64,000 bases of DNA, taken from Breznakiella homolactica (lineage in GTDB: Bacteria; Spirochaetota; Spirochaetia; Treponematales; Breznakiellaceae). Below the pieces are notes generated by a model. The model did no database searches, was not told the DNA's origin, and worked only from the letters and a program-made list of their open reading frames with translations. The DNA is taken from contig NZ_CP067089.2 in NCBI RefSeq assembly GCF_016616095.2, positions 3,782,001 through 3,846,000 of the forward strand, in the 5' to 3' direction. The position numbers and the translations under genes are program-made. Of this stretch, positions 8,576-16,876 are shown in pieces. Positions within the stretch are counted from its first letter, which is position 1; each line of letters begins with the position of its first letter.

Positions 8576-9400
8576 ATGAAAAAATTAAAATGTATAATAG
8601 AAACTGTTCTTGATAAGATTTCCGATATTCTTTTGCCTCTGTTTGTTATTGGAATGTTTGTTCTTGTGTTTTATGAGATGCTGCCGAAAGAAGAAACACT
8701 TGGTCAAACAGTAATTTTGCTATTACATAATATTAAAAAGAATATCATACTATTAATCAGCAGTATTATTTTAGGAACTTTTTTTGCTTTATTACTCATA
8801 AAAATTAAAAGAAATAAAAATAATATATTTTTTCCCAAAATGGATGTGCTATATATTTTTCTTGCTTTCACTATATTAATGATACTGATACTTATTCGTT
8901 CAAACCATCCGGCTACCCTTTTGATTCCATTTGTTTTTCTGCTACTAATAATACAGGGGATGGCTGAATATTATAAAATTGATGGTGAAATGTTATATGT
9001 GAAAAGAGGAATAGGAAACAAGCCGGAAGTAATAAATATTAAAGATATTTCATCAATAGGACTTTTGACTGATAAGTCCGGTGAAGGAAGTGAAACGTTT
9101 ATCGTCATTTATCTATATAATAATCAAAATAATAATCAAATGCTAAAACTTCGTGAAAATATTGAGAATCGAAATCTTTTTATTAGAAAATTATTAGAAA
9201 TAAACAAAAATATTTCCATACCTGTTTATGATACAGTAAATTTTAAAAAAAATGGCGTTACTTTAGGAAAATATATTTATGATGATCTGCTTAATGGTAG
9301 AGGGAAGAAAATTCTTGAAAAAATATTACTTGCATCAGTTTTAATAGCGATTTTCTCAATTGATTTCTATATCTTACTAAGAATGATAACAAATAAGTAG
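8576..9400 (+). CDS. Hypothetical multi-pass membrane protein with possible PH-like domain
   Basis: 274 residues from the ATG at 8576; an in-frame ATG at 8546 would lie inside the attC-like site, so it was not used. Four hydrophobic segments fill the N-terminal half (about 12-34, 50-75, 85-110, 112-135). A soluble stretch follows (about 140-235, starting DGEMLYVKRGIG) with alternating beta-like segments resembling bacterial PH-like domains. One more membrane segment lies near the C-terminus. Function unknown. A protein of similar layout is encoded at 49739-50503 in the second AT-rich island. The gene is strongly AT-rich, suggesting acquisition by transfer. Confidence 0.7.
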   Translation: MKKLKCIIETVLDKISDILLPLFVIGMFVLVFYEMLPKEETLGQTVILLLHNIKKNIILLISSIILGTFFALLLIKIKRNKNNIFFPKMDVLYIFLAFTILMILILIRSNHPATLLIPFVFLLLIIQGMAEYYKIDGEMLYVKRGIGNKPEVINIKDISSIGLLTDKSGEGSETFIVIYLYNNQNNNQMLKLRENIENRNLFIRKLLEINKNISIPVYDTVNFKKNGVTLGKYIYDDLLNGRGKKILEKILLASVLIAIFSIDFYILLRMITNK

Positions 9401-9490
9401 CATTTCGCAAAACAACGTGTATCAGCTGCGGGCCTCCCGTTGGTCGGCTCCTCGGGGTTCGCTGCACCTAACAGATGTTATGTGAAATAC
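9401..9490 (+). repeat. attC-like imperfect palindrome 2
   Basis: Begins right at the preceding stop codon with CATTTCGCAAAACAACGTG and ends ACAGATGTTATGTGAAAT. The two ends are imperfect reverse complements, and the 3' end GTTATGT resembles the attC R' core found in Vibrio and Treponema arrays. The left end is homologous to that of site 3 (TTCRCA..RCAACGTG..ATC). The loop is GC-rich, unlike the genes on either side. Confidence 0.5.
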
Positions 9491-9560
9491 TAGCAAAACC
9501 GGGTAAAAAATTATAAGAATAATATATAGACAACTTTCTGAAAAATAAGGAGTATGATTT

Positions 9561-10175
9561 ATGAATGTATTTTTATATGTATTGGATACCCTGGCGGATT
9601 GGGAAATATCTTTTCTTATTGCAGAAATTAATAGCGGAAGATATTTAAAAAAGAATATTGAAAAACCTAAAATAATAAAAGTTGGAAATAATTTAAACCC
9701 AATAAAAACAATGGGCGGAATTGAAATTATTCCGGATATTGATGTGGATAATGCAGATATAAAAAAAGGTGATTTAGTTGTATTGCCTGGCGCGGAAACC
9801 TGGCAAAACGGGAATAATCAGAAAATTATCGATAAAATAAAAGGGAATACGGAAATTATTGTTGGGGCAATCTGCGGGGCAACAGCGGCATTGGCTGAAA
9901 ATGGAGTATTGGATATTAAAAAACATACAAGTAATGATAAAGAATATTTAAAAATGGTTTGTAAGAATTATAGCGGAGAAAATTTGTATGAATATAAACC
10001 TGCTGTTGTTGATGGAAATTTAATAACCGCAACTGGAATAGCTCCTTTAGAATTTACATACGAAATTATAAAGAAAATAAATGTAATGGAAGATACTACG
10101 TTACACGCATGGTATTATTTATTCAAAACAAATGAAGCAAAATATTTTTTTGAATTAATGAAATCACTGGAATAA
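9561..10175 (+). CDS. DJ-1/PfpI-family protein (class I glutamine amidotransferase-like)
   Basis: 204 residues with the DJ-1/PfpI flavodoxin-like fold. The nucleophile elbow is AICGATAAL with Cys105, and the conserved acidic residue is Glu15 in LADWEISFL. VLPGAETW (about 74-81) is the strand-loop typical of the YdeA/PfpI branch. Members act as stress-related hydrolases, glyoxalases or deglycases; the specific role cannot be read from sequence. An AAGGAG Shine-Dalgarno lies about 8 nt before the ATG. The gene is AT-rich and sits in the cassette-like array between attC-like sites 2 and 3. Confidence 0.85.
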   Translation: MNVFLYVLDTLADWEISFLIAEINSGRYLKKNIEKPKIIKVGNNLNPIKTMGGIEIIPDIDVDNADIKKGDLVVLPGAETWQNGNNQKIIDKIKGNTEIIVGAICGATAALAENGVLDIKKHTSNDKEYLKMVCKNYSGENLYEYKPAVVDGNLITATGIAPLEFTYEIIKKINVMEDTTLHAWYYLFKTNEAKYFFELMKSLE

Positions 10176-10189
10176 AAATAACGGTGTAC

Positions 10190-10265
10190 GCCCGTACTTC
10201 ACATAGCAACGTGAATCCACGGTTGCTCGCTGGCATGTGTTCAGCTGGGCTGCGTTTGTTCCGCG
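10190..10265 (+). repeat. attC-like imperfect palindrome 3 (distal end degenerate)
   Basis: The left end TACTTCACATAGCAACGTG is homologous to site 2 and is the reverse complement of the GCTATGTGAAAT end of site 1. The right end is not clearly recognisable, as might be expected at the last site of a decayed array. Confidence 0.4.
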
Positions 10266-10369
10266 TCTTACTCCGGGTTTTCGTTTGCCTGTATATTCTT
10301 CGGTTTTAATAATGGTATACTTATAGTACAATTGTTTCCGAACACCAGTTTTACCGGAGGATTACGGCT

Positions 10370-11848
10370 ATGGCATATTATATCGGCGTTGACTGCGGAA
10401 CCCAGGGCACAAAGGCTGCAATTTATGATCCCGATTGTATGGAATTTCTCGGTGAAGGCTACGCGCCCCATGAGATAGCCGCCAACGAGCGCGGCGGCCG
10501 GGAGCAGGATCCCCAGTGGTGGATCGATGCCCTGAATACGGCCATGGAAACGGCCCTGGCGTCCCTGGACAGCGGGAAACGGAAAATGATCCGCGGGATC
10601 GGGGTTTCCGGGCAGCAGCATGGGCTCGTTATCCTGGACAGCGGGAAAAAAGTCCTCCGCCGGGCGAAACTCTGGAATGATACGGAAACCTCCGGCGCCA
10701 ACCAGCGGCTCATTGATGCCGCCGGCGGTCCCCGGGGAGTCATCGAAAAAATCGGGACGGCCATTCCCGTGGGCTACACCGCTTCGAAGCTCGTCTGGCT
10801 TAAGGAACACGAACCGGAGGTTTTCGGCAGAATCGCCTATGTGTTCAACCCCAAGGATTACATAAACTTCTATTTAACCGGTATTATCGCCACCGACGCG
10901 GGAAGCGCTTCCGGTACCGGGTACTACGATACCATCAATAAGGAATGGAACGATACCATGGTATCCCTGATAGATCCCGCGTTAAAGAAGGCCCTTCCGC
11001 CGGTTCTCGGGGATACCGAAGCCGTGGGGCCTATTGCCGCGGCTGTCGCGGAACGGTTCGGGCTGGACCGGAACTGTATCGTCGCCCCCGGCAGCGGCGA
11101 CAACATGATGGCCGCGGTGGGCACCGGCAACGTCGAGCCCGGTATCGCCACCATGAACCTGGGAACCTCCGGGGTGCTGAGTATTTTCACCGACCAGAAG
11201 CCGGTGGGGTACCCTGAAATAATCCAGATCCAGAATTCGATTCCCGGCGGATGGATCCCCACGATCTGCACCATGAACGCCACATCGGCCAGCACCGCGG
11301 TGCAGGAGCTGTTCACCCTGGATCTCGCGGCCTTTGACAACGACATGGCCGCCGCTCCCATCGGCTGCGGGGGAGTGACCATGCTCCCGTTTTTCAACGG
11401 GGAACGCACCCCCAGCCTTCCTTCCGCAAAGGGGAGCATTACCGGACTGACCATGACCAACTTTACCCGGCCCAACCTTATCCGCTCCGCCGCCGAGTCC
11501 GTGGTGTTCGGGCTCCGCTGGGGATGCGACCTGCTCCGGGAAAAGGGAATCGCCTTCCGCCAGCTCCGGCTCGTGGGGGGCGGCAGCAACAGCGCGCCCT
11601 GGCGGCAGATAACCGCGGATATCTTCGGAGCGGACATCATCGGGGTCCGCGGGAAGGAAGCGGGCGCCTTCGGCGGGATCATCCAGGCCATGGCCGTCTG
11701 CGGCGAAGGATCGGTCCCGGATCTCTGCGCCAGACACATTCAGCTTGATGAACGAAAACAGGCGCATCCGGACCGCGGCAATACCGAAAAATACGAAGCC
11801 GTATACCGCGGGTATCTGGACGCCCGCAAGCAGCTGTACGGTATTTAG
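10370..11848 (+). CDS. xylB: Xylulokinase (FGGY carbohydrate kinase)
   Basis: Phosphorylates D-xylulose, feeding the pentose phosphate pathway. 492 residues, typical length. The actin-fold ATP loop is YIGVDCGTQGTK (4-15). GVSGQQHGLV (78-87) and LWNDTET (101-107) are xylulokinase sugar-binding signatures. The catalytic base is probably Asp244 in PGSGDNMMAAVGTG. A GGAGG Shine-Dalgarno precedes the ATG. It abuts the convergent lacI gene with no spacer and lies near xylFGH, supporting a xylose role. No xylose isomerase is in the window. Other FGGY pentulose substrates are possible. Confidence 0.88.
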   Translation: MAYYIGVDCGTQGTKAAIYDPDCMEFLGEGYAPHEIAANERGGREQDPQWWIDALNTAMETALASLDSGKRKMIRGIGVSGQQHGLVILDSGKKVLRRAKLWNDTETSGANQRLIDAAGGPRGVIEKIGTAIPVGYTASKLVWLKEHEPEVFGRIAYVFNPKDYINFYLTGIIATDAGSASGTGYYDTINKEWNDTMVSLIDPALKKALPPVLGDTEAVGPIAAAVAERFGLDRNCIVAPGSGDNMMAAVGTGNVEPGIATMNLGTSGVLSIFTDQKPVGYPEIIQIQNSIPGGWIPTICTMNATSASTAVQELFTLDLAAFDNDMAAAPIGCGGVTMLPFFNGERTPSLPSAKGSITGLTMTNFTRPNLIRSAAESVVFGLRWGCDLLREKGIAFRQLRLVGGGSNSAPWRQITADIFGADIIGVRGKEAGAFGGIIQAMAVCGEGSVPDLCARHIQLDERKQAHPDRGNTEKYEAVYRGYLDARKQLYGI

Positions 11849-12916
11849 TTATACCGAACTTTCCCGCAGTATCAGCTCCGGCTCCAGTACCGCGGATGTC
11901 ACTTTCTCACCGTGAGCCATGCGGTACAGATATTCCGCGGCCAGTATCCCGACCTGTTCCTTGGGCTGGCTTACGGTGGTTAGGGTGCGGTACCCCTGGA
12001 GCTCGGTAAATTCCATGTTATCGTATCCGACAATCGAAATATCCTCGGGAATCCGCTTTCCCATCTCCACGCAGGCCCGCATGGCGCCCATGGCGGCGTA
12101 ATCAGTAGCCGCCACTATGGCGCTCAGGCCGGGATTTCTGGCGAGGATCTTTTTCGCCGCCCCGTATCCGCCTTTGAAGGTAAGATCACAGGAGATGACG
12201 AACCGCTTAAAATCCGTCCATCTGCCGCCTTCCGTATACGCCCGGACGTACCCCTTATACCGGTCGGCGACTTCCTCGAAATGAGGATCCCGGTAGGTAA
12301 GAAATCCGATGCGTTCGTGGCCCCGGTCCAGAAGGTATTGTACCGCCCGGTACATTCCCTGTTCGTTGTTTACGGTTATTGAAGGAATCGCCAGTTCCGG
12401 GATGGTCCTGAGTATCTGAATAATGGGAATCCCCTGGCGGATAACTTCCTTGTACGATTTTATAGCCCGACGGTCGGGAAGGCATACAATGCCGTCGACC
12501 TGCCGGTACATAAGGCGTTCCAGGCTTTTTTCAATAGTCGGTATGTCGCTGTCCAGAAATGAAATATCGCTGAATTTCGTACTGGCCAGAAGAACCGCGT
12601 AATTCAGTTCGATGCATTTGCGCTCCATCCCGGCGATAATCGTATGCACGAAACTCAAATCAAGATAGGGAAGGTTCACCCCGAAGAGGTAACTCTGGTC
12701 GCTGACAAGACCCCGGGCCATAAGGTTCGGCCGGTAATCCAGTTTGCGCGCAATGGATAAGACCTTTTTTCTGGTGGCGTCGCTTATGCTGCCGGAATCG
12801 TTCAGCACCAGTGAAACCGTCCGGAGGGATACCTCGGCCTGGGCGGCGATGTCTTTTATGGTAACCCGTTTCTTTTTTTTTATTTTGCCCGACGGGCGGC
12901 TTCCTGATTCATCCAT
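11849..12916 (-). CDS. LacI-family transcriptional regulator
   Basis: Sugar-responsive repressor, 355 residues from the ATG at 12916, which has AGGAA 8 nt upstream. A short basic N-terminal extension (GKIKKKKR) precedes the HTH VTIKDIAAQAEVSLRTVS and the hinge region NDSGSISDATRKKVLSIARKLDYRPN. A periplasmic-binding-protein-like effector domain fills the remainder. It is divergent from the AGE-xylFGH operon, with two LacI-type operators in the shared region, so it probably controls that operon and perhaps itself. Xylose or a derivative is the likely effector by context. Confidence 0.92.
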   Translation of the reverse strand: MDESGSRPSGKIKKKKRVTIKDIAAQAEVSLRTVSLVLNDSGSISDATRKKVLSIARKLDYRPNLMARGLVSDQSYLFGVNLPYLDLSFVHTIIAGMERKCIELNYAVLLASTKFSDISFLDSDIPTIEKSLERLMYRQVDGIVCLPDRRAIKSYKEVIRQGIPIIQILRTIPELAIPSITVNNEQGMYRAVQYLLDRGHERIGFLTYRDPHFEEVADRYKGYVRAYTEGGRWTDFKRFVISCDLTFKGGYGAAKKILARNPGLSAIVAATDYAAMGAMRACVEMGKRIPEDISIVGYDNMEFTELQGYRTLTTVSQPKEQVGILAAEYLYRMAHGEKVTSAVLEPELILRESSV

Positions 12917-12939
12917 AAACAGTTCCTTGCGGAAAAAAT

Positions 12940-12968
12940 TTGACAACCGGTAAATTCTGCCGTACACT
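12940..12968 (+). promoter_or_regulatory. Sigma-70 promoter of the epimerase-xylFGH operon
   Basis: TTGACA (12940-12945), a 17-nt spacer and TACACT (12963-12968). The predicted start site is about 12975, directly in front of the paired operators, so a bound repressor would block transcription at initiation or as a roadblock. Confidence 0.8.
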
Positions 12969-12984
12969 CATTTTTAATGTTTAG

Positions 12985-13017
12985 GTATAACGTTATACTA
13001 CTAGTATAACGTTATAC
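12985..13017. promoter_or_regulatory. Tandem LacI-type operators
   Basis: Two identical 14-bp perfect palindromes GTATAACGTTATAC at 12985-12998 and 13004-13017, centres 19 bp apart. They have the central CG typical of LacI-family operators. They lie between the promoter and the epimerase start codon (13034), next to the divergent lacI gene. No other copy was seen in the window. Confidence 0.85.
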
Positions 13018-13033
13018 CAGAGGATAACGCAAA

Positions 13034-14188
13034 ATGCAAGAATTTTTGAACCAATACAAGGATGAACTGCTCCGCAAGGTTATTCCCTTCTGGATGGCAC
13101 ACTCCAGGGATGATGAATACGGCGGATACCTGACCAGCCTTGACCGGGACGGAACGGTGTTCGATACGGATAAATGGATGTGGCTCCAGGGCCGGGAAAT
13201 CTGGACCTTCGCGACTCTGTATACCAAGGTGGAGCGGCGCCCGGAATGGCTCGCCATGGCGCTCCACGGCGCCGATTTTATCCGCCGCTTCGGGACGGAC
13301 GGGAACGGAGACTTTTATTTCGGACTCACCCGGGACGGGAAGCCCCTGGTGCAGCCCTACAATATTTTCTCCGACTGTTTCTGCTGCATGGGCCTCGTTG
13401 CCCTGGACGCCGCCCAGCCCGGTTCGGGCTACGGCGCGGAAGCCAAGAAAATATTCCAGCGCATCCTTGACCGGAGAGACAATCCCAAAGGGAAATATAA
13501 TAAACTCTACCCCGGCACCAGGCCGCTCAAAAGCTTCTCCCTGCCCATGATACTCTGCAACCTTGCGCTGGAAATGGAACCCGTCCTGGGAAGCGAGTAC
13601 GTCAACCGGCTCGTCCGGGATCTGGCGGCTGAAATTATGCGGGATTATTACAAAGAAGAATTCGGCTGCGTCCTCGAGAACGTCGCTCCCGACGGTTCCT
13701 TTGTGGATTCCTTTGAGGGCCGGACCCTTTCGCCTGGTCACGGAATCGAAGCCATGTGGTTCCTCATGGACATCGGCGAACGCCTGGGCGATACGGGCCT
13801 TATCCGGCGGGCCGCGGATATTACTCTGCAAACTCTGGAAAAAGGATGGGACCGGGAGTTCGGGGGAATTTTCTATTTCCTTGATGTAAAGGGAAAGTAC
13901 CCGCTTCAGCTTGAATGGGACCAGAAACTCTGGTGGGTCCATCTGGAAAGTCTGGTGGCATGCTGCAAAGGCTTTCTGCACACCGGCGACGGCCGTCTTG
14001 AGGAATGGTTCAGGCAGATCCACGGGTACACATGGGATCATTTTGCGGACCCCGAATACCCAGAATGGTACGGGTATCTGTCACGCCATGGAAACACGCT
14101 TTTCCCGTTTAAAGGCGGAAAATGGAAGGGCTGTTTCCATCTTCCCCGGGCATTGCTGCAGATATGGAGGACCCTGGAAAAAATGTAA
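13034..14188 (+). CDS. AGE-family epimerase/isomerase (N-acylglucosamine or aldose 2-epimerase type)
   Basis: 384 residues with the (alpha/alpha)6-barrel pattern of the N-acylglucosamine 2-epimerase/cellobiose 2-epimerase family. Features are GGYLTSLDRDG (about 24-34), KWMWLQGREIWTFA (about 47-60), SPGHGIEAMWF (about 236-246, with a family-conserved His) and a late His-bearing motif SRHGNTLFPFKGG. Typical reactions are mannose-fructose, GlcNAc-ManNAc or cellobiose epimerisation; the substrate cannot be decided. It is first in an operon with xylFGH under the LacI operators, so it probably handles a sugar imported by that transporter. Confidence 0.82.
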   Translation: MQEFLNQYKDELLRKVIPFWMAHSRDDEYGGYLTSLDRDGTVFDTDKWMWLQGREIWTFATLYTKVERRPEWLAMALHGADFIRRFGTDGNGDFYFGLTRDGKPLVQPYNIFSDCFCCMGLVALDAAQPGSGYGAEAKKIFQRILDRRDNPKGKYNKLYPGTRPLKSFSLPMILCNLALEMEPVLGSEYVNRLVRDLAAEIMRDYYKEEFGCVLENVAPDGSFVDSFEGRTLSPGHGIEAMWFLMDIGERLGDTGLIRRAADITLQTLEKGWDREFGGIFYFLDVKGKYPLQLEWDQKLWWVHLESLVACCKGFLHTGDGRLEEWFRQIHGYTWDHFADPEYPEWYGYLSRHGNTLFPFKGGKWKGCFHLPRALLQIWRTLEKM

Positions 14189-14239
14189 TAGCGCAGCCGG
14201 TTCTGCCGGACTGCCTAAAAAAGAAAAGGAGAAGGTTGT

Positions 14240-15277
14240 ATGAAAAGGATAAGAAGCAAAGTTCTGGTTTTGGTATCCGTTTTCATTATCGGGATTACCG
14301 GGTTTGCCGCGGCCGGCGGCGGCGGCGAGAAGGGTGAAAAAAAAGTCACCATCGGTGTTTCGCTTCCGACCCAGCGTGAGGATATTTGGGTAAAGGGCAA
14401 GGAAGCCATGGAAGCCGAAGCAAAACGGCTTGGCGTGGATGTTAAGATTATGCTCGCCGACGCCAACGTGGCCGAGCAGGCAAGCCAGGTTGAAAACCTC
14501 CTGTCTCAGGGCATCGACGTACTCATCCTTGCCCCGGTAGACTCCGACGCGGTTTCAACCCTGGTGGACAAAGCCAAGGACGACAATGTCCCGGTGATCA
14601 ACTTCGCCCGGCTGGCCAACAACTGCGATGTGGATTACTACATCACCTTCGACAACGTCATGGTCGGTGAGCTCCAGGGTGAGTATCTTCTGAACAACAT
14701 TCCCGACGGCAGTAACATCATCGTCATGTCCGGGGCTCCCACGGACAACCTGGCGGGGCTCTTCAAACGAGGCGCCATGAACAAGATCACCCCCGCGGCG
14801 AACGCCGGAAAGGTTAAGATCGTCGCGGAACAGGCGGTCGAGAACTGGCTTCCCGAAAACGCGATGAAGATCGTCGAAAACGCCCTGACCCAGAACCGCA
14901 ACAATATCCAGGGAATCCTCGCGCCCAACGACGGAACCGCCGGCGGCGCGATCCAGGCGCTGGATGCCCAGGGACTCAAAGGCAAAGTAGTTGTTACCGG
15001 ACAGGATTCCGAAGCCGCCGCGGTACGGCGCATCCTCGCCGGCGAACAGTCCATGACTATCTTCAAGGACATCCGGGAACTGGCCATCGCCTCCATCCAG
15101 GCGGCCAACAAATACGCCCTCAAGGATACCCAGGGGCTGGAAGTTTCCGGAACGACCAACAACGGCAGGATGGATGTTCCCACCCTGTTTATTCCCCCCA
15201 CCATTATCACAAAAGACAACGCCGTTGATGTGCTGGTTAGGAGTTCAGGATATCTGAAGGAATCCGATATCAGGTAA
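14240..15277 (+). CDS. xylF: Sugar ABC transporter substrate-binding protein (XylF-like)
   Basis: Periplasmic binding protein, 345 residues. A hydrophobic signal peptide (about 1-27) is followed by a Gly-rich linker. The type I periplasmic-binding domain begins VTIGVSLPTQRED. DVDYYITFDNVMVGELQ closely follows the E. coli XylF stretch around its sugar-binding Asn, and NDGTAGGAIQAL and GQDSEAAAVRRIL match the XylF C-lobe. The family binds D-xylose; related aldoses are possible. AAGGAG lies upstream of the ATG. It is followed by a terminator-like hairpin and then xylG. Confidence 0.87.
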   Translation: MKRIRSKVLVLVSVFIIGITGFAAAGGGGEKGEKKVTIGVSLPTQREDIWVKGKEAMEAEAKRLGVDVKIMLADANVAEQASQVENLLSQGIDVLILAPVDSDAVSTLVDKAKDDNVPVINFARLANNCDVDYYITFDNVMVGELQGEYLLNNIPDGSNIIVMSGAPTDNLAGLFKRGAMNKITPAANAGKVKIVAEQAVENWLPENAMKIVENALTQNRNNIQGILAPNDGTAGGAIQALDAQGLKGKVVVTGQDSEAAAVRRILAGEQSMTIFKDIRELAIASIQAANKYALKDTQGLEVSGTTNNGRMDVPTLFIPPTIITKDNAVDVLVRSSGYLKESDIR

Positions 15278-15285
15278 AACTTTGT

Positions 15286-15324
15286 ACAGTATGCGCGGGA
15301 CAACCCGTGCATACTGTTTTATTT
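15286..15324 (+). terminator. Intra-operon hairpin (partial terminator) after xylF
   Basis: ACAGTATGCGCGGG pairs with CCCGTGCATACTGT (15286-15299 / 15304-15317), followed by TTTATTT. It lies between the binding-protein gene and the ATPase gene. It probably terminates part of the transcripts or protects the xylF mRNA 3' end, keeping the binding protein in excess. Confidence 0.7.
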
Positions 15325-15343
15325 CCACGCGCAGGATTTAAAC

Positions 15344-16876
15344 ATGGCTGAACATATTTTGGAATTCCGGGATGTGGGAAAACAATTCGCCGGAGTCCGT
15401 GCCCTGGATAAGGTCAGTTTCTCGGTTGACGCGGGGGAGATACACGCCATTGTCGGCGAGAACGGCGCGGGGAAATCGACCCTCATGAAAATCGTGAGCG
15501 GATTCTATCCCGCCGGAACCTACGAAGGCAGCGTTTTTATAAACGGGCAGGAAATTCAGTTTAAGGATATCGCCGACGCGGAATCCGCCGGAGTCGCTAT
15601 CATATACCAGGAACTGGCCCTGGTCCCCAAACTCAATGTAATCGATAATATTTTTCTCGGGCATGAACTAAAAACAGCCCGGGGTTCCATCGATATGATG
15701 GCCCAGAGCAAACGTACCCAGGAACTTCTGGAATTGCTTGGGCTGGATGTCAATCCCTTCCTTCCGGTCCAGGAACTCGGGGTCGGACAGCAGCAGCTCA
15801 TAGAAATTGCCAAGGCCATAAACAGGAACGCGCGGATCATTATTTTCGATGAGCCCACCGCGGCATTAAATGAAAAAGAAAGTTACCAGCTCCTGGATCT
15901 GATCCGGGACTTTAAAGCAAAGGGCATTACTTCAATTTACGTTTCCCACAAACTTGAGGAAGTCCTCGCCGTTGCGGACCGGCTCACGATTCTCCGGGAC
16001 GGCAGTACGGTTGAGACCGCCCCGGTAAAGGGCAATGCCGCCATGAATGAAGGGCTGATTATTTCCTACATGGTGGGCCGGACCATAGAGAACCGGTTCC
16101 CCTGGGCGGAAAAACATCCCGGAGATGTGGTGCTCGAAGTCAGAAACTGGACCGTGCCGCATCCTGTGCTGGAACACAAGAATGCCCTGGAAAATATAAA
16201 CCTCTCCGTGCGGAAAGGTGAAATTGTCGGCCTCGGCGGCCTTATGGGTGCGGGCCGTACCGAGTTTGCCCTCAGCCTTATCGGGCTTTACCAGAAGCCG
16301 GTTACGGGTACTCTCGCCATCGACGGCCGGGAAGAGCGGATAAACAATCCCAACGACGCCATCCGGCGGGGCCTGTGTTACCTCACGGAGGACCGGAAAG
16401 GCAAAGGCCTCATTCTGTTTAATTCAATAAAAACAAACATGACCTTGGCAAGTCTTAAGCAGTTTACCCATTTTTCGCGGATCAATCCCATGCAGGAGGA
16501 CGCCGCCGCCCAGGGTATGGTTTCGGGGCTTTCCATCAAGTCGAGTTCCCTGGAACAGCTGGCGGGCAACCTTTCCGGGGGCAACCAGCAAAAGGTTGTT
16601 CTGGCCAAATGGCTGCTGGCGCAGCCCAAGGTACTTATCCTCGATGAGCCCACCCGCGGGATTGATGTAGGGGCCAAGTATGAAATTTACGAACTCATGA
16701 ACCGGCTCACCGCCGACCAGGGGGTGGGTATACTGATGATCTCCTCGGAACTGCCGGAACTGCTGGGAGTCTGCGACCGGATTATCGTTATGCATGAAGG
16801 AGAACTGGCCGGCGAGCTGGACAGGAAAAACGCGACCCCGGAATTATTCATGAAATACGCTACAGGAGTACAGTAA
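15344..16876 (+). CDS. xylG: Sugar ABC transporter ATP-binding protein, tandem NBDs (XylG-like)
   Basis: 510 residues with two nucleotide-binding domains, as in the CUT2 family. NBD1 has Walker A GENGAGKST (about 36-44), signature LGVGQQQ and Walker B IIIFDEPTAAL. NBD2 starts with the degenerate loop GLMGAGRTE and has signature LSGGNQQK and Walker B LILDEPTRGID. The layout matches XylG/RbsA. Its stop TAA shares one base with the xylH ATG. Confidence 0.92.
   Translation: MAEHILEFRDVGKQFAGVRALDKVSFSVDAGEIHAIVGENGAGKSTLMKIVSGFYPAGTYEGSVFINGQEIQFKDIADAESAGVAIIYQELALVPKLNVIDNIFLGHELKTARGSIDMMAQSKRTQELLELLGLDVNPFLPVQELGVGQQQLIEIAKAINRNARIIIFDEPTAALNEKESYQLLDLIRDFKAKGITSIYVSHKLEEVLAVADRLTILRDGSTVETAPVKGNAAMNEGLIISYMVGRTIENRFPWAEKHPGDVVLEVRNWTVPHPVLEHKNALENINLSVRKGEIVGLGGLMGAGRTEFALSLIGLYQKPVTGTLAIDGREERINNPNDAIRRGLCYLTEDRKGKGLILFNSIKTNMTLASLKQFTHFSRINPMQEDAAAQGMVSGLSIKSSSLEQLAGNLSGGNQQKVVLAKWLLAQPKVLILDEPTRGIDVGAKYEIYELMNRLTADQGVGILMISSELPELLGVCDRIIVMHEGELAGELDRKNATPELFMKYATGVQ

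Noticed and set aside
9440..9465. GGCTCCTCGGGGTTCGCT inside attC-like site 2, resembling the core of the palindromic repeat
   Set aside because: Only about half of the core can be aligned and the arms are absent, so relationship is not supported.
13001..14041. Minus-strand frame (346 codons) opposite the AGE epimerase
   Set aside because: It would overlap the LacI operators and a clear coding gene; no homology is recognisable.
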